Shown piece by piece: positions 33,036 to 43,385 of a stretch of DNA of 64,000 nucleotides. Source of the DNA: Candidatus Eiseniibacteriota bacterium. GTDB lineage: Bacteria > Orphanbacterota > Orphanbacteria > Orphanbacterales > Orphanbacteraceae. Where the stretch lies: positions 434,001-498,000 of the forward strand of contig JAJCZU010000002.1 in assembly GCA_029262235.1 (NCBI GenBank). The letters run 5' to 3'. Both the position numbers and the translations under genes were made by a program. Positions within the stretch are counted from its first letter, which is position 1. The number at the start of each line of letters is the position of its first letter. Below the pieces are notes generated by a model, which saw nothing but the letters and a program-made list of their open reading frames with translations, did no database searches and had not been told where the DNA came from.

Positions 33036-33811
33036 GCGGCGCGGTGCCCGTGCTTACGTATCATTCGATCGACGGCAGCGGGTCCATTCTATCGGCTTCG
33101 CCCGGCGTCTTCGCTTCGCATCTCCGCTACCTGACCGGGCGCGGCTATCGCTCCGTTTCGCTGCTGTCGGTCGTGCGCGCTCTCAAGTCAGGTGAGCCGC
33201 TCCCCTCCCGCAGTTTCGTAGTCACGTTCGATGACGCGTACCGGAACAACCTGCGCGAAGCGCTCCCGATTCTGAGGCAGTTCGAGTGCACCGCCACGAT
33301 CTTCGTTCCCGTGAACCACGTGGGCGGCACGAATGACTGGCCGGATCAGCACGAGTCGATTCCGCGCATTCCTATCATGACGTGGGACGAGATTCGCACG
33401 ATTCGCGCCGCCGGCGTGGATATCGGCGCCCACACGATGTCGCACCCGCGCCTGCCGCGCGTAACCGATTCGCGCGAACTCGAGCGCGAAATCATTACAA
33501 GTCGAGACACGATTCGTGAAGAGCTCGGGGAAGAAGTGCCGCTCTTTTCCTATCCGTACGGCGAGTACGACGAACGGGCGCGCACGGTGGTAGCCGGCGC
33601 GTTCGAGGGGGCGATTTCCAACTGGCCCGACCGCATTCGCCCCGGCTCGGATCCGTATGCGCTCGAGCGATTGAACGCGACGTCAGGACTGTTTCGCAGG
33701 CTGCCGCTGTCGGTTCTCGAGGCGGGCAGTTTTTCGGGATACGTGCAGGCAAAGAAATGGCTCGGTTTCGGCCGCTCACTCTGGGACGTCGGGCGTAGCC
33801 GGAACTGCTGA
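33032..33811 (+). CDS. Polysaccharide deacetylase (CE4)
   Basis: 259 residues, ATGA overlap with the flippase. NodB homology motifs: TFDDAY (Asp pair, residues about 68-70), HTMSHP (metal His pair) and SYPYGEYDE. It removes N-acetyl (or O-acetyl) groups from a glycan. No signal peptide is visible, so it may act in the cytoplasm on the lipid-linked intermediate, or be exported otherwise. Its last 36 bases are also the 3' end of the convergent GT39-like gene. Closes the ACP/glycan operon. Confidence 0.87.
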   Translation: MSGAVPVLTYHSIDGSGSILSASPGVFASHLRYLTGRGYRSVSLLSVVRALKSGEPLPSRSFVVTFDDAYRNNLREALPILRQFECTATIFVPVNHVGGTNDWPDQHESIPRIPIMTWDEIRTIRAAGVDIGAHTMSHPRLPRVTDSRELEREIITSRDTIREELGEEVPLFSYPYGEYDERARTVVAGAFEGAISNWPDRIRPGSDPYALERLNATSGLFRRLPLSVLEAGSFSGYVQAKKWLGFGRSLWDVGRSRNC

Positions 33812-35437
33812 CTGTCTCGCACCCCTCTGCACGATCTTCTCTTCCGGCGCCAGTTCCTTTACGTGACACAGAACGACGCCTTTCCGCGTGACCGCATAGA
33901 CGACGGGACTCGCAGGGTACTGATCGAACAGATCGGTGCGGCGGAGTCCGATGTAGTAGCGGTAATCTCCCTCGCCTCGCCCGTCCCGGTAATCTTCCCA
34001 GTAAAGGGGGCGCAGGTTCCAGTTCAGGAACGCCCGCGTGCCGGCCGGATTGCCGCCGAGTACGACACCGTCCCCGGAGTCGGCCACGCTGCTTACATGC
34101 TCGGCGCACGCGCGCATGCTGAGCCCCCAGTAGTCGAGTTCGAAGTCATCGGCCGCGCCGGCGATTCCTCCGATCGGTTCGTGAAAGTAGGTTGCCTCGT
34201 ACGGGTGGAGAGTGTGCATTTCCCTTGCGACCGAGAAACCGTAGAGGCCGAGCAGTGACCAGAGCACTACGCGCGCTTTCATGCCCGCCGGCCTGTGCAG
34301 GCTCACGATGCCGTAGGTCGCGAATGCGGCGAGCGCGGGCAGCATGAACAGAAACTGGCGCACGCCGTCGTAGACGGTCGCGTGCTTTACAAACGCATAC
34401 GCCGGCAGCGCGACGATCTGAAAAAGAAGCGCGACGACGAGACCACGGCGGAGCGGATCGAAGCTTCGCCAGCGCACGATCGCCGCGAGAATCCCGCCCA
34501 TGCCGAGCAGAAACCAGAGCACCGGCGTCGTTCGCCAGAGGTAGGTCACGACGTAGCGTCTCGGAAGTTCGTTCGCCGGATACACTTCCCCTTCGAACAG
34601 CACGGGTGCGTCGAAGGGATGATGGGAGAAGTAGGTCAGCGCGCTCTGGAGCCACGCGATCGGGTTGGAGTAGGAGGCGGGGTGGAGTGCGATCGTCGTC
34701 GCGAGCCAGGCCGCCCCCGTGATCGGGAGGCCGATCGACAGAAGGCGCGCCGTGTTTCGGATACGCCGGTCTCGATCAGGGCTCATCACGAACAGCAGGA
34801 CCGGCAGCAGGGCCAGACACGCTGCAAGGCCGAGACGGGTGGCTGATCCGAATCCGACGAGCACGCCGAACAGCGCGAAACTCGTGAGGCGGGCGGGCAA
34901 TCGCTCGGCTGCGAGGATGCGGCGCACAAGCAGGGGGGCCGCGAGGGCAGCCAGAGTGAACGCCGCGGCGAAGGGGATGTCCTTCGCGTTGTAGAACGAA
35001 TGTCCCCAGTACCGCGGCATCAGCAGGAGCACCGCGCCGGCAAGTGCGCCGAACGGGGGGCCCGCGAGGGAGTGCCCGATCGCGCAGACGAGCGCGATCG
35101 TCAGCAGTGACGTCAGCAGGGTCAGCACATGGCGGACGACGGTCCGGCGATACGGAGAGCGCCGCTCCTCTTCCGGATCGATTACATGAACGCGACTCGT
35201 AACTCGAAAGGCGGCCTCACCGATCAGGTTGAAGAGCTGACCGTAATGGCCGCTCGATTCGGAAACGCCGGAGCCCTCGGTGATCGAGTCGACCAGCTCG
35301 CGGACCTCGCGTATGTGATTCGCCTCGTCCCATGAGATGCCGTAGTCCGGGAGTGTCCCGAAGCCGAGTACCGCGGCAAGAGTGAGCAGAAGAGCTGCCG
35401 GGATCCAGCGGAGACCGCGTTTCTTCGTTTCGCTCAA
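33776..35437 (-). CDS. GT39-like membrane glycosyltransferase
   Basis: 553 residues from TTG 35437, which has GGAGA seven bases in front (a longer frame to TTG 35476 lacks one). About 10-12 transmembrane helices; after the first helix comes DYGISWDEANHIREV, the acidic pair of ArnT/PMT-type (GT39) enzymes, which use polyprenyl-phosphate sugars on the outer face of the membrane. MPRYWGHSFYNAKDIPFAA also fits that family. The C-terminal soluble part (about 450-553) should be periplasmic. It may glycosylate a lipid or protein. It ends inside the 3' end of the convergent deacetylase gene. Confidence 0.75.
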   Translation of the reverse strand: MSETKKRGLRWIPAALLLTLAAVLGFGTLPDYGISWDEANHIREVRELVDSITEGSGVSESSGHYGQLFNLIGEAAFRVTSRVHVIDPEEERRSPYRRTVVRHVLTLLTSLLTIALVCAIGHSLAGPPFGALAGAVLLLMPRYWGHSFYNAKDIPFAAAFTLAALAAPLLVRRILAAERLPARLTSFALFGVLVGFGSATRLGLAACLALLPVLLFVMSPDRDRRIRNTARLLSIGLPITGAAWLATTIALHPASYSNPIAWLQSALTYFSHHPFDAPVLFEGEVYPANELPRRYVVTYLWRTTPVLWFLLGMGGILAAIVRWRSFDPLRRGLVVALLFQIVALPAYAFVKHATVYDGVRQFLFMLPALAAFATYGIVSLHRPAGMKARVVLWSLLGLYGFSVAREMHTLHPYEATYFHEPIGGIAGAADDFELDYWGLSMRACAEHVSSVADSGDGVVLGGNPAGTRAFLNWNLRPLYWEDYRDGRGEGDYRYYIGLRRTDLFDQYPASPVVYAVTRKGVVLCHVKELAPEEKIVQRGARQSAVPATPDVPE

Positions 35438-35481
35438 AGTCTCGTCTCCGGCCGGAAATCCACGCCCGCGACACAAGTCGC

Positions 35482-35510
35482 TTGACAGGGGAACGCTGAG
35501 TGACTAGATT
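35482..35510 (+). promoter_or_regulatory. Promoter of the initiator tRNA gene
   Basis: Perfect TTGACA (35482-35487), 17 bases, TAGATT (35505-35510). The tRNA begins 17 bases after the -10, giving a leader of about 10 bases. Confidence 0.8.
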
Positions 35511-35526
35511 CTACTTCTTACTTTGG

Positions 35527-35603
<77 letters not shown>

Positions 35604-35617
35604 TTTCGAGAGTGTAA

Positions 35618-35650
35618 GGCTCCGGTGAGTAATCACCGGAGCCTTTTTTT
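35618..35650 (+). terminator. Intrinsic terminator after the tRNA
   Basis: GGCTCCGGTG pairs perfectly with CACCGGAGCC across a 6-base loop, followed by seven T (35644-35650). The stop codon of the convergent hybrid kinase lies in the T run, so the hairpin also follows that gene, there without a T run. Confidence 0.92.
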
Positions 35651-38336
35651 ATCGCCCGAGCCTGTTTCCGGTCGGCAAAGTGCGATTACCGCCCCGCAGG
35701 CCGCGAATGGTTGCCGCCACCTCGGTCTGCAGGTGCCGCGGCCCGATGGGCTTTGTCGTCGTGCTTGCAAAGGGGGCAAGGGGGGAATCGGGCGACCAGC
35801 CGACCGGCGCCAGAATCAGCACCCGCGGCCCGCTCGATTGCCCGGTACCGATCTGTTTCGCAAGCTGATCCCCGCTCATCATCGGCATCTGAAGATCCGT
35901 GACAACGATGTCGTAGGGGCGGCCCTGCGCCGCGGCTTCACGTATGCGCATGAGCGCCGGTGGCCCCGCCGGCGCCACGTCGACATCATGACCGCCCGCC
36001 GCGAGCGTCTTCCTGAGCAGGTCGAGAGCGCCGGGGTGGTCGTCGACAGCCAGAATCCGGCCGGGTGGCGATGATGGGGCGGCCGGAATGCCGGCCTCCA
36101 CGCCGAAACGCGCCGTAAATGTAAACGTCGATCCCGCTCCCTCACGGCTCTCCGCCTGGATTTCGCCCTGCATTCCTTCAACAAGCTGGCGACAGATCGC
36201 GAGGCCGAGCCCGGTCCCGCCGTACTTGCGCGACGTGGAAGTGTCCGCCTGTGAAAATGCCTCGAAGAGGTGCCCCATGCTCTGCTCGTGAATGCCGATC
36301 CCCGTGTCCGCGACGGCGAACCGGAGCACGCATTCGCCGGCGTCGCTGCTCTCCTGCGTCACGCGCAGGATCACTTCTCCCTGTTCCGTGAACTTGATGG
36401 CGTTCCCCACGAGATTGCGAATCACCTGGGCGAGCCGGCCCGGATCGCCGATCAGCTTCGCCGGGGTTTCGCATGCGATGTCCAGTAGAAGCTCGATCCC
36501 CTTGTGGTCCGACTCGATCTGGAACGGACGCAGGACCGTTTCGATCTCGCTTTCGAAGTCGAACGGAATCGATTCAAACGTAAGCTTTCCGGCGGAAAGC
36601 TTCGAGAAATCGAGCAGGTCGTTGATGAGGTAAAGGAGCGATCGGGCGCAGCGGCCCGCCGTGTCTACACAGTCGAGCTGCCCGTCGTCGAGAGTCGTTT
36701 CCTTCAGTATGTCCATCATGCCGATGACGCCGGTGAGCGGCGTGCGGAGTTCGTGTCCGATGTTGGCGACGAAAGCGGATTTGACGCTGCTCGCTTTTTC
36801 CGCTTCCTCGCGTGCCCGCTTCAGTTCGAACTGTGCGAACTTGTGGTTCGAGATATCCTGCGCAACGAGCAGATAGTTCATCGTGCCGGTCTCTTCGCCG
36901 ACGGGAACGGGAGTCAATGCCACCTGCACAGGGTAGATCTCGCCGTTCTTTCTCTGCCCGGCGACTTCGCCTTCCCACGATTTCCCCGCTCGGATCTCCG
37001 CCCAGATTTCAGCGCTCTTGCGAAAACGAGGATGCAGAATCTCCGGGACGCTGCCGCGCAGTTCGCGGCGCGTGTACTGGGACAGCTTCGAGTAGGATTC
37101 GTTGTTCCATGTGACGTGCCCGTCTTCGTCCGTAATCAGAATGGGCGTCGCCGCGCTTTCGAGCGCGGTCGCCTGCAGCCGGATCTGCGCGTCGTTTGCC
37201 TGCAGCACGCCTTCGATCCGGCCTGAAATGAGAAAGAAAATCGTGCCGAGCGCGGACGCCAGGACGATGCAAAGGACCGTGACGAACCAGATCGACTGGT
37301 TCAGGCTCGATCGATACTCGCTGAAGTCCATGAGGACCGCGATCCATCCCACGCGATGCCCGGCGGCATCGTCGATCGCCAGAAAGCGCCCTTCGAAATA
37401 CGAGTGCTTCTCATGAATCGGAATGATCGTGGCCGCGGTAGGTTCGTGTTGGTTGAGATAGGAACTCACCGCTTCCGGGACGAACGGCAGCGTCTGGTCG
37501 CTCACCACCACGGTCGCATGCTGATCCCATGCCGGCGTGCGCCCGAAACCGCGCATGCCTTCTTCCCACGAAGCCCTGTGCAGTCTGTTCTTTTCGATCA
37601 GCAGAAACAGGTCGGTTCCGAGTTCGTCGCGCATCCGTGCCTGGACGGGATCGATGTCCTTCCCGAGCTCCAGATACCCGATGAGGTCTTCCTCGATATA
37701 CCAGGGAACCAGAACGCGCAGCGAAAAGAGGCCGCGATTCGGATCGAGTTCGAGGCCCGAAAACGGCTCGCCCGATCGCGCGCACTGCAGCAGGGAGTAG
37801 CGGTCGATCGTATCGCCGTGAAGCTCGGGCCGGTGGGCGCGAAGAACGCATTCCCTGTCCGGCGTGATCAGCAGAAACTGCGTAATGCCGAACTCCGCGC
37901 GGAGCCGTTGCAGGAGCGGCGCAGTTTCCGTGATCAGCGCCTTGCGGTTTCGCGCCTGAAACGCGTCGCCGAGGGCCCGGTTGCGTGACAGGGCTTCGAG
38001 CGTCGCCTGCATGAGCTCGGAGTCATGGCGGAGCTCGTCCTGGAAAACGCCGCTCAGCTCGGAAATGCTCCCCTCGACCTTCTTGCGGAACTGCTGTTTC
38101 TGCGCGTGGATCACGCCGGCTATCAGCACGGCGAGCAGCACGGAAAGCCCCACGAGCAATGGCGCAAGAAGGCGTACCCGCAATCCTTGTCGCATGCGCT
38201 GTTCGGCCGGAGCGGCCGCGGAAACGTCCATCGAGGTCCCGTTCTGCCTGCTTCGTACCGCAGGCGATTTCCAGGCTTTGAACCCGCCGGGCGCAGGATT
38301 CTGCGCAAGACCGGGGTCCCTCGGATGATCGGTCAT
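35649..38336 (-). CDS. Hybrid sensor histidine kinase with PAS and receiver domains
   Basis: 895 residues. Transmembrane helix near residues 55-75, a large periplasmic sensor (about 75-350) of double-Cache type (ITQFLLITPDRECVLRAHRP, GLFSLRVLVPWYIEEDLIGYLELG), second helix near 345-370, PAS (ESAATPILITDEDGHVTWNNES), HisKA with NIGHELRTPLTGVIGMMD, HATPase, and a C-terminal receiver (VDDHPGAL, VVTDLQMPMMSG, TKP). No output domain, so a phosphorelay with a partner elsewhere is expected. Start ATG 38336; ATG 38231 is an alternative. It follows ftsB by 43 bases on the same strand and may be read from the eno promoter. Confidence 0.92.
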   Translation of the reverse strand: MTDHPRDPGLAQNPAPGGFKAWKSPAVRSRQNGTSMDVSAAAPAEQRMRQGLRVRLLAPLLVGLSVLLAVLIAGVIHAQKQQFRKKVEGSISELSGVFQDELRHDSELMQATLEALSRNRALGDAFQARNRKALITETAPLLQRLRAEFGITQFLLITPDRECVLRAHRPELHGDTIDRYSLLQCARSGEPFSGLELDPNRGLFSLRVLVPWYIEEDLIGYLELGKDIDPVQARMRDELGTDLFLLIEKNRLHRASWEEGMRGFGRTPAWDQHATVVVSDQTLPFVPEAVSSYLNQHEPTAATIIPIHEKHSYFEGRFLAIDDAAGHRVGWIAVLMDFSEYRSSLNQSIWFVTVLCIVLASALGTIFFLISGRIEGVLQANDAQIRLQATALESAATPILITDEDGHVTWNNESYSKLSQYTRRELRGSVPEILHPRFRKSAEIWAEIRAGKSWEGEVAGQRKNGEIYPVQVALTPVPVGEETGTMNYLLVAQDISNHKFAQFELKRAREEAEKASSVKSAFVANIGHELRTPLTGVIGMMDILKETTLDDGQLDCVDTAGRCARSLLYLINDLLDFSKLSAGKLTFESIPFDFESEIETVLRPFQIESDHKGIELLLDIACETPAKLIGDPGRLAQVIRNLVGNAIKFTEQGEVILRVTQESSDAGECVLRFAVADTGIGIHEQSMGHLFEAFSQADTSTSRKYGGTGLGLAICRQLVEGMQGEIQAESREGAGSTFTFTARFGVEAGIPAAPSSPPGRILAVDDHPGALDLLRKTLAAGGHDVDVAPAGPPALMRIREAAAQGRPYDIVVTDLQMPMMSGDQLAKQIGTGQSSGPRVLILAPVGWSPDSPLAPFASTTTKPIGPRHLQTEVAATIRGLRGGNRTLPTGNRLGR

Positions 38337-38379
38337 TCGGATGAATTGCTGAAGAAAGAGCGGGGCTGGAGGCAGGCGC

Positions 38380-38778
38380 CTATTCTGCGGTGGCCGCTCC
38401 GGGTTCCGCGCCGCTCAGGATGGCGTCCCGCTCGGATTCCGGAACGGGGACGAAGAGATACTGCCGCTCGCCGGGACGAAGCATCAGATACTCCTCGCGC
38501 GCGAGGCGTTCAATGTAAACGGGATCGTTCTCGAGCCTGCCCGCGATCGTCTGCAGGGAGTCGATGGTCGTCTGTGTCGCAAGCAGAGAGGACGTGAGTT
38601 CCTGTCTCTCGGAACGCAGTTTCTGCAGAGCGATCACGCTGTGGTCGCCCAGAAGAAACGTGTGCAGCACCCAGAGGCCCGCACCGAGAAGCGTGAACTG
38701 CGCGAGCTGTCTGCGGGCGAGATGCGAGCGCAGGTCGAAGCGGAGGTAGCGAAGTCGAAGGGGGGTTCGCTTGCTCAT
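38380..38778 (-). CDS. FtsB/DivIC-like septum formation initiator
   Basis: 132 residues from ATG 38778, one base after the enolase stop. One transmembrane helix (LAQFTLLGAGLWVLHTFLLG, about 22-42), then a coiled coil (VIALQKLRSERQELTSSLLATQTTI) and the family's short conserved end (DPVYIERLAREEYLMLRPGE). The eno-ftsB order is widely conserved, including in E. coli. It should bridge FtsQ and FtsL in the divisome. The C-terminal tail (YLFVPVPESERD...) is usual for this family. Confidence 0.88.
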   Translation of the reverse strand: MSKRTPLRLRYLRFDLRSHLARRQLAQFTLLGAGLWVLHTFLLGDHSVIALQKLRSERQELTSSLLATQTTIDSLQTIAGRLENDPVYIERLAREEYLMLRPGERQYLFVPVPESERDAILSGAEPGAATAE

Positions 38779-38779
38779 C

Positions 38780-40872
<2,093 letters not shown>

Positions 40873-40889
40873 AACAAAGGAGGTCCGGC

Positions 40890-41519
40890 GTGAAGCGAAA
40901 CGACGCGAACCGATTGAACGACAACAAGATCCAGGAACGGCTGGACCGCGAGTGGAACGGTTCCGTGCCGGGCCAGGGGCGGACAGAGGCCGGTGGCGGC
41001 GCAGATGAGAAGGTCGAGTCCTATCGACGCCTCTATGCCCTCCTGCACGATCTTGGAACGCCGCCTGTTCCCGCGGGCCTCGAGAACGCCGTCATGCGAC
41101 GCGTGATCGCGGCGGCCGGCGCGGCGCCCGTGCGTGTTCCGCTCTGGGTTCCGTTCGGTGTGGCTGCGGCCCTCGTCATTTCGACGGCGCTTTCGGTCTC
41201 TCTTTTCCGCGGGCTCGGTGTTCTGACCGGTCCCATTGCCGAAGCCGCGGTGGAAGGGCGCACCTCGCTGCTGCTTCTTCCGATCACGGTTCTGTCTGAA
41301 GTTCTCGGCGCCGCCGGCAAGGCGAGCGAATGGTTTTTGAATACGCTGGGGCAATGGAGTCATGCGGCTCATGCGCTTCTCGGAGTCTGCGAAACGGAGC
41401 CGGTTCGACTCTTTCTCGCGGCAACGCTGGTTTTCAACGCGCTGATTATTTTCTTCTGGGGCACCGGCCGCCGGTTCCTTCAGGCCAGGAAAGGGACATT
41501 CCATGGATTTATCGGTTAA
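40890..41519 (+). CDS. Probable membrane anti-sigma factor
   Basis: 209 residues, GTG behind AAAGGAGG. The N-terminal soluble part (NKIQERLDREWNG, VESYRRLYALLHDLGTPPVP) lacks the zinc-binding HC2 motif of many anti-sigma factors. Two hydrophobic segments follow: about 87-110 (PLWVPFGVAAALVISTALSVSLF) and 175-195 (FLAATLVFNALIIFFWG). Its position right after the ECF gene and the short cytoplasmic N-terminus argue for an anti-sigma factor, but sequence alone does not prove it. It overlaps the next gene by 17 bases. Confidence 0.6.
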   Translation: MKRNDANRLNDNKIQERLDREWNGSVPGQGRTEAGGGADEKVESYRRLYALLHDLGTPPVPAGLENAVMRRVIAAAGAAPVRVPLWVPFGVAAALVISTALSVSLFRGLGVLTGPIAEAAVEGRTSLLLLPITVLSEVLGAAGKASEWFLNTLGQWSHAAHALLGVCETEPVRLFLAATLVFNALIIFFWGTGRRFLQARKGTFHGFIG

Positions 41520-42687
41520 CACACCCCGGACCGGTCTCCTGCCCAGGACCTGGATGACGGGCATGCTGTCGCTTCTCCTGTTCGCCGGGTTCGCCACTGC
41601 AGTAAGCGCGGCCGACGGCCGTGATCTCGATTCGCTGCAGCGCGTCGTCGATTCGCTGCGCGAAATTGCGGAAGAACGAATGTACGAGAACGATGACGCG
41701 GAGTACGACACGCTGCTTCAGATCGAGCAGAAGTATGGTGGCGGCGCGATCAAGATCACGCATTCGCCCGACGACATCGTGCAGATGGGCGGCGACGTGA
41801 CCGTCGACGCTACGACCTCCGTGAGTGGCGATGCTGTGGCGCTCGGCGGCAACATGACCGTGCACGGCATCGTCAAGGGCGACGCGGTCGCGATCGGCGG
41901 CAGCCTGTATCTCGAACCCGGCTCGCGCGTCGAAGGGGATGCGGTTTCGATCGGGGGGCGCGTCCGGAAATCCGAAACCGCCTCGGTCGGGGGAGAGATC
42001 GTTTCGATCGGCCCCGGCATGGGAGCAATGCTCCCCTGGATCAAGGACACGGAGCGAAGCATGTCCCAGAGGATCGGAGGCGTGATCCGTTCGAGCTTCA
42101 TCGGCTACCTGCTCATATTCTTCCTGATTCTGATTTTCGTCGATCTCTTCGGCGGAGCGACGGACCGCGCCTGCACTTACGTGGCGAGTGACGTGGTCAA
42201 GGCGGGGCTGGCGGGCTTTCTTACGCTGCTGTTGACGCCGGTCATCATCGGTGTGCTCGCGGTTACGGTGATCGGTCTGCCCGTGATTCCGCTCTATCTG
42301 CTGGCCCTCGTCGTCGTGTTCTTCTGGGGCATGGTCGTGGTCTCGCTCGAGGCCGGCCGCGTCTGGGGGACGAGAGTGCTTCCGAGCGTTTCGCACGGGC
42401 GCTGGCTCGCGCTGCTCGGCGCGGTTCTGCTGACGCTTCCGAAGTATGCGGGCAAGCTGCTAGCCGCAATCGGGGGCCCGCTTCACATCGTGGGATGGTC
42501 GCTCAGCGTCGTCGGTTCCGTCATCCTGTTCGTCGCGATCTGTGTCGGAATCGGGAGCCTGGTGATGTCGAGGCTGGGACGCCGTTCGATGGACTGGAAT
42601 GATCTCGACAGCGGCGCAATCGATCCCGTGGACCCCGTCGATCCCGACGAGCCGGGAGACAGAAGCGGGGTTCCCGCAACCAGTTGA
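41503..42687 (+). CDS. Beta-helix (bactofilin-like repeat) integral membrane protein
   Basis: 394 residues. Signal or anchor segment, then a repeat of about 15-19 residues around GDAVALGGNMTVHGIVKGDAVAIGGSLYLEPGSRVEGDAVSIGG (about 95-160), the pattern of a polymer-forming beta-helix as in bactofilins. The C-terminal half has five hydrophobic helices (YLLIFFLILIFVDLF, FLTLLLTPVIIGVLAV, LALVVVFFWGMVVV and two more). The combined form is familiar in genes of ECF operons but unnamed. It ends in a DPVDPVDPDEP tail. It likely belongs to the sigma factor's regulatory or target unit. Confidence 0.7.
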   Translation: MDLSVNTPRTGLLPRTWMTGMLSLLLFAGFATAVSAADGRDLDSLQRVVDSLREIAEERMYENDDAEYDTLLQIEQKYGGGAIKITHSPDDIVQMGGDVTVDATTSVSGDAVALGGNMTVHGIVKGDAVAIGGSLYLEPGSRVEGDAVSIGGRVRKSETASVGGEIVSIGPGMGAMLPWIKDTERSMSQRIGGVIRSSFIGYLLIFFLILIFVDLFGGATDRACTYVASDVVKAGLAGFLTLLLTPVIIGVLAVTVIGLPVIPLYLLALVVVFFWGMVVVSLEAGRVWGTRVLPSVSHGRWLALLGAVLLTLPKYAGKLLAAIGGPLHIVGWSLSVVGSVILFVAICVGIGSLVMSRLGRRSMDWNDLDSGAIDPVDPVDPDEPGDRSGVPATS

Positions 42688-43365
42688 TCACTCCAGGGCC
42701 CCGGGGAGGAACCGGATGCTTTCCGCTTCCCAGGTTTCATCCCCGAGGCCCGCGAGCGATGCCACGAACCCGAACAGCTTTTCGGGAACGTCGAGCACCC
42801 CGTTCCCGTTTTCTTCTCCCGCATCCGAACCCGCGTCGTCTCCCGGAATCTTCCCGTCGAGAAAGTCTTCGATCTCCTGAATCTGCTGCAGATTGACGGA
42901 CGAGAGTCGTGCGCGGACCGCCACATAGTGGCGTGACGACCCGCGAAGTCCCGTGAGCGGCGCGAGTGGAACGCCGGTGCGCGCGAGCAGGCGCCGCATC
43001 ATTTCATCCTGATTCGACACGAATTCGCGGCGCCCGTCCTGCTGGATGACGTATCTCTCCTGCACCACATCGAACCGAACGCTCGCGGCGAACGTCACGG
43101 ACGCTTCCACTTTGTCGAACCATCCCGACCGCGCGCGGAACAGCGAGACTTCGTAGGTGACCGTCGTCGGAATGCCGCGGTGGATCGTGTCGAGTTTCTT
43201 GAAGTCGAGGGCGTCGTGCAGCGCGAAGTCGACGACGAGCCAGCCGTCGCGCGGCCGGAAGTCGTCGAACGTGATGCTCGCTTCCGCGCGCACGACCGCC
43301 GGAAGCGCAAGCATCAGAAATACGAGCCATGCTTTCACTCGCCATCTGTTCCGCGAAAGGGGCAA
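42688..43365 (-). CDS. DUF4390-like exported protein (copy B)
   Basis: 225 residues, TTG start; the codon after the Omp85 stop is only 20 bases away. Signal peptide (AWLVFLMLALPAVVRA), then IHRGIPTTVTYEVSLFRARSG and VRFDVVQERYVIQQDGRREF, the same pattern as the copy at 10.3 kb (GGIPAAIDITARVRSG and YDLWEERFDV). Its long C-terminal extension is acidic and poorly conserved. Convergent with the ECF operon with zero bases between the stops. Last gene of the minus-strand rlmN-NtrYX-Omp85-DUF4390 operon. Confidence 0.72.
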   Translation of the reverse strand: MPLSRNRWRVKAWLVFLMLALPAVVRAEASITFDDFRPRDGWLVVDFALHDALDFKKLDTIHRGIPTTVTYEVSLFRARSGWFDKVEASVTFAASVRFDVVQERYVIQQDGRREFVSNQDEMMRRLLARTGVPLAPLTGLRGSSRHYVAVRARLSSVNLQQIQEIEDFLDGKIPGDDAGSDAGEENGNGVLDVPEKLFGFVASLAGLGDETWEAESIRFLPGALE

Positions 43366-43385
43366 ACGGGACTCGCTTTCTCGAC

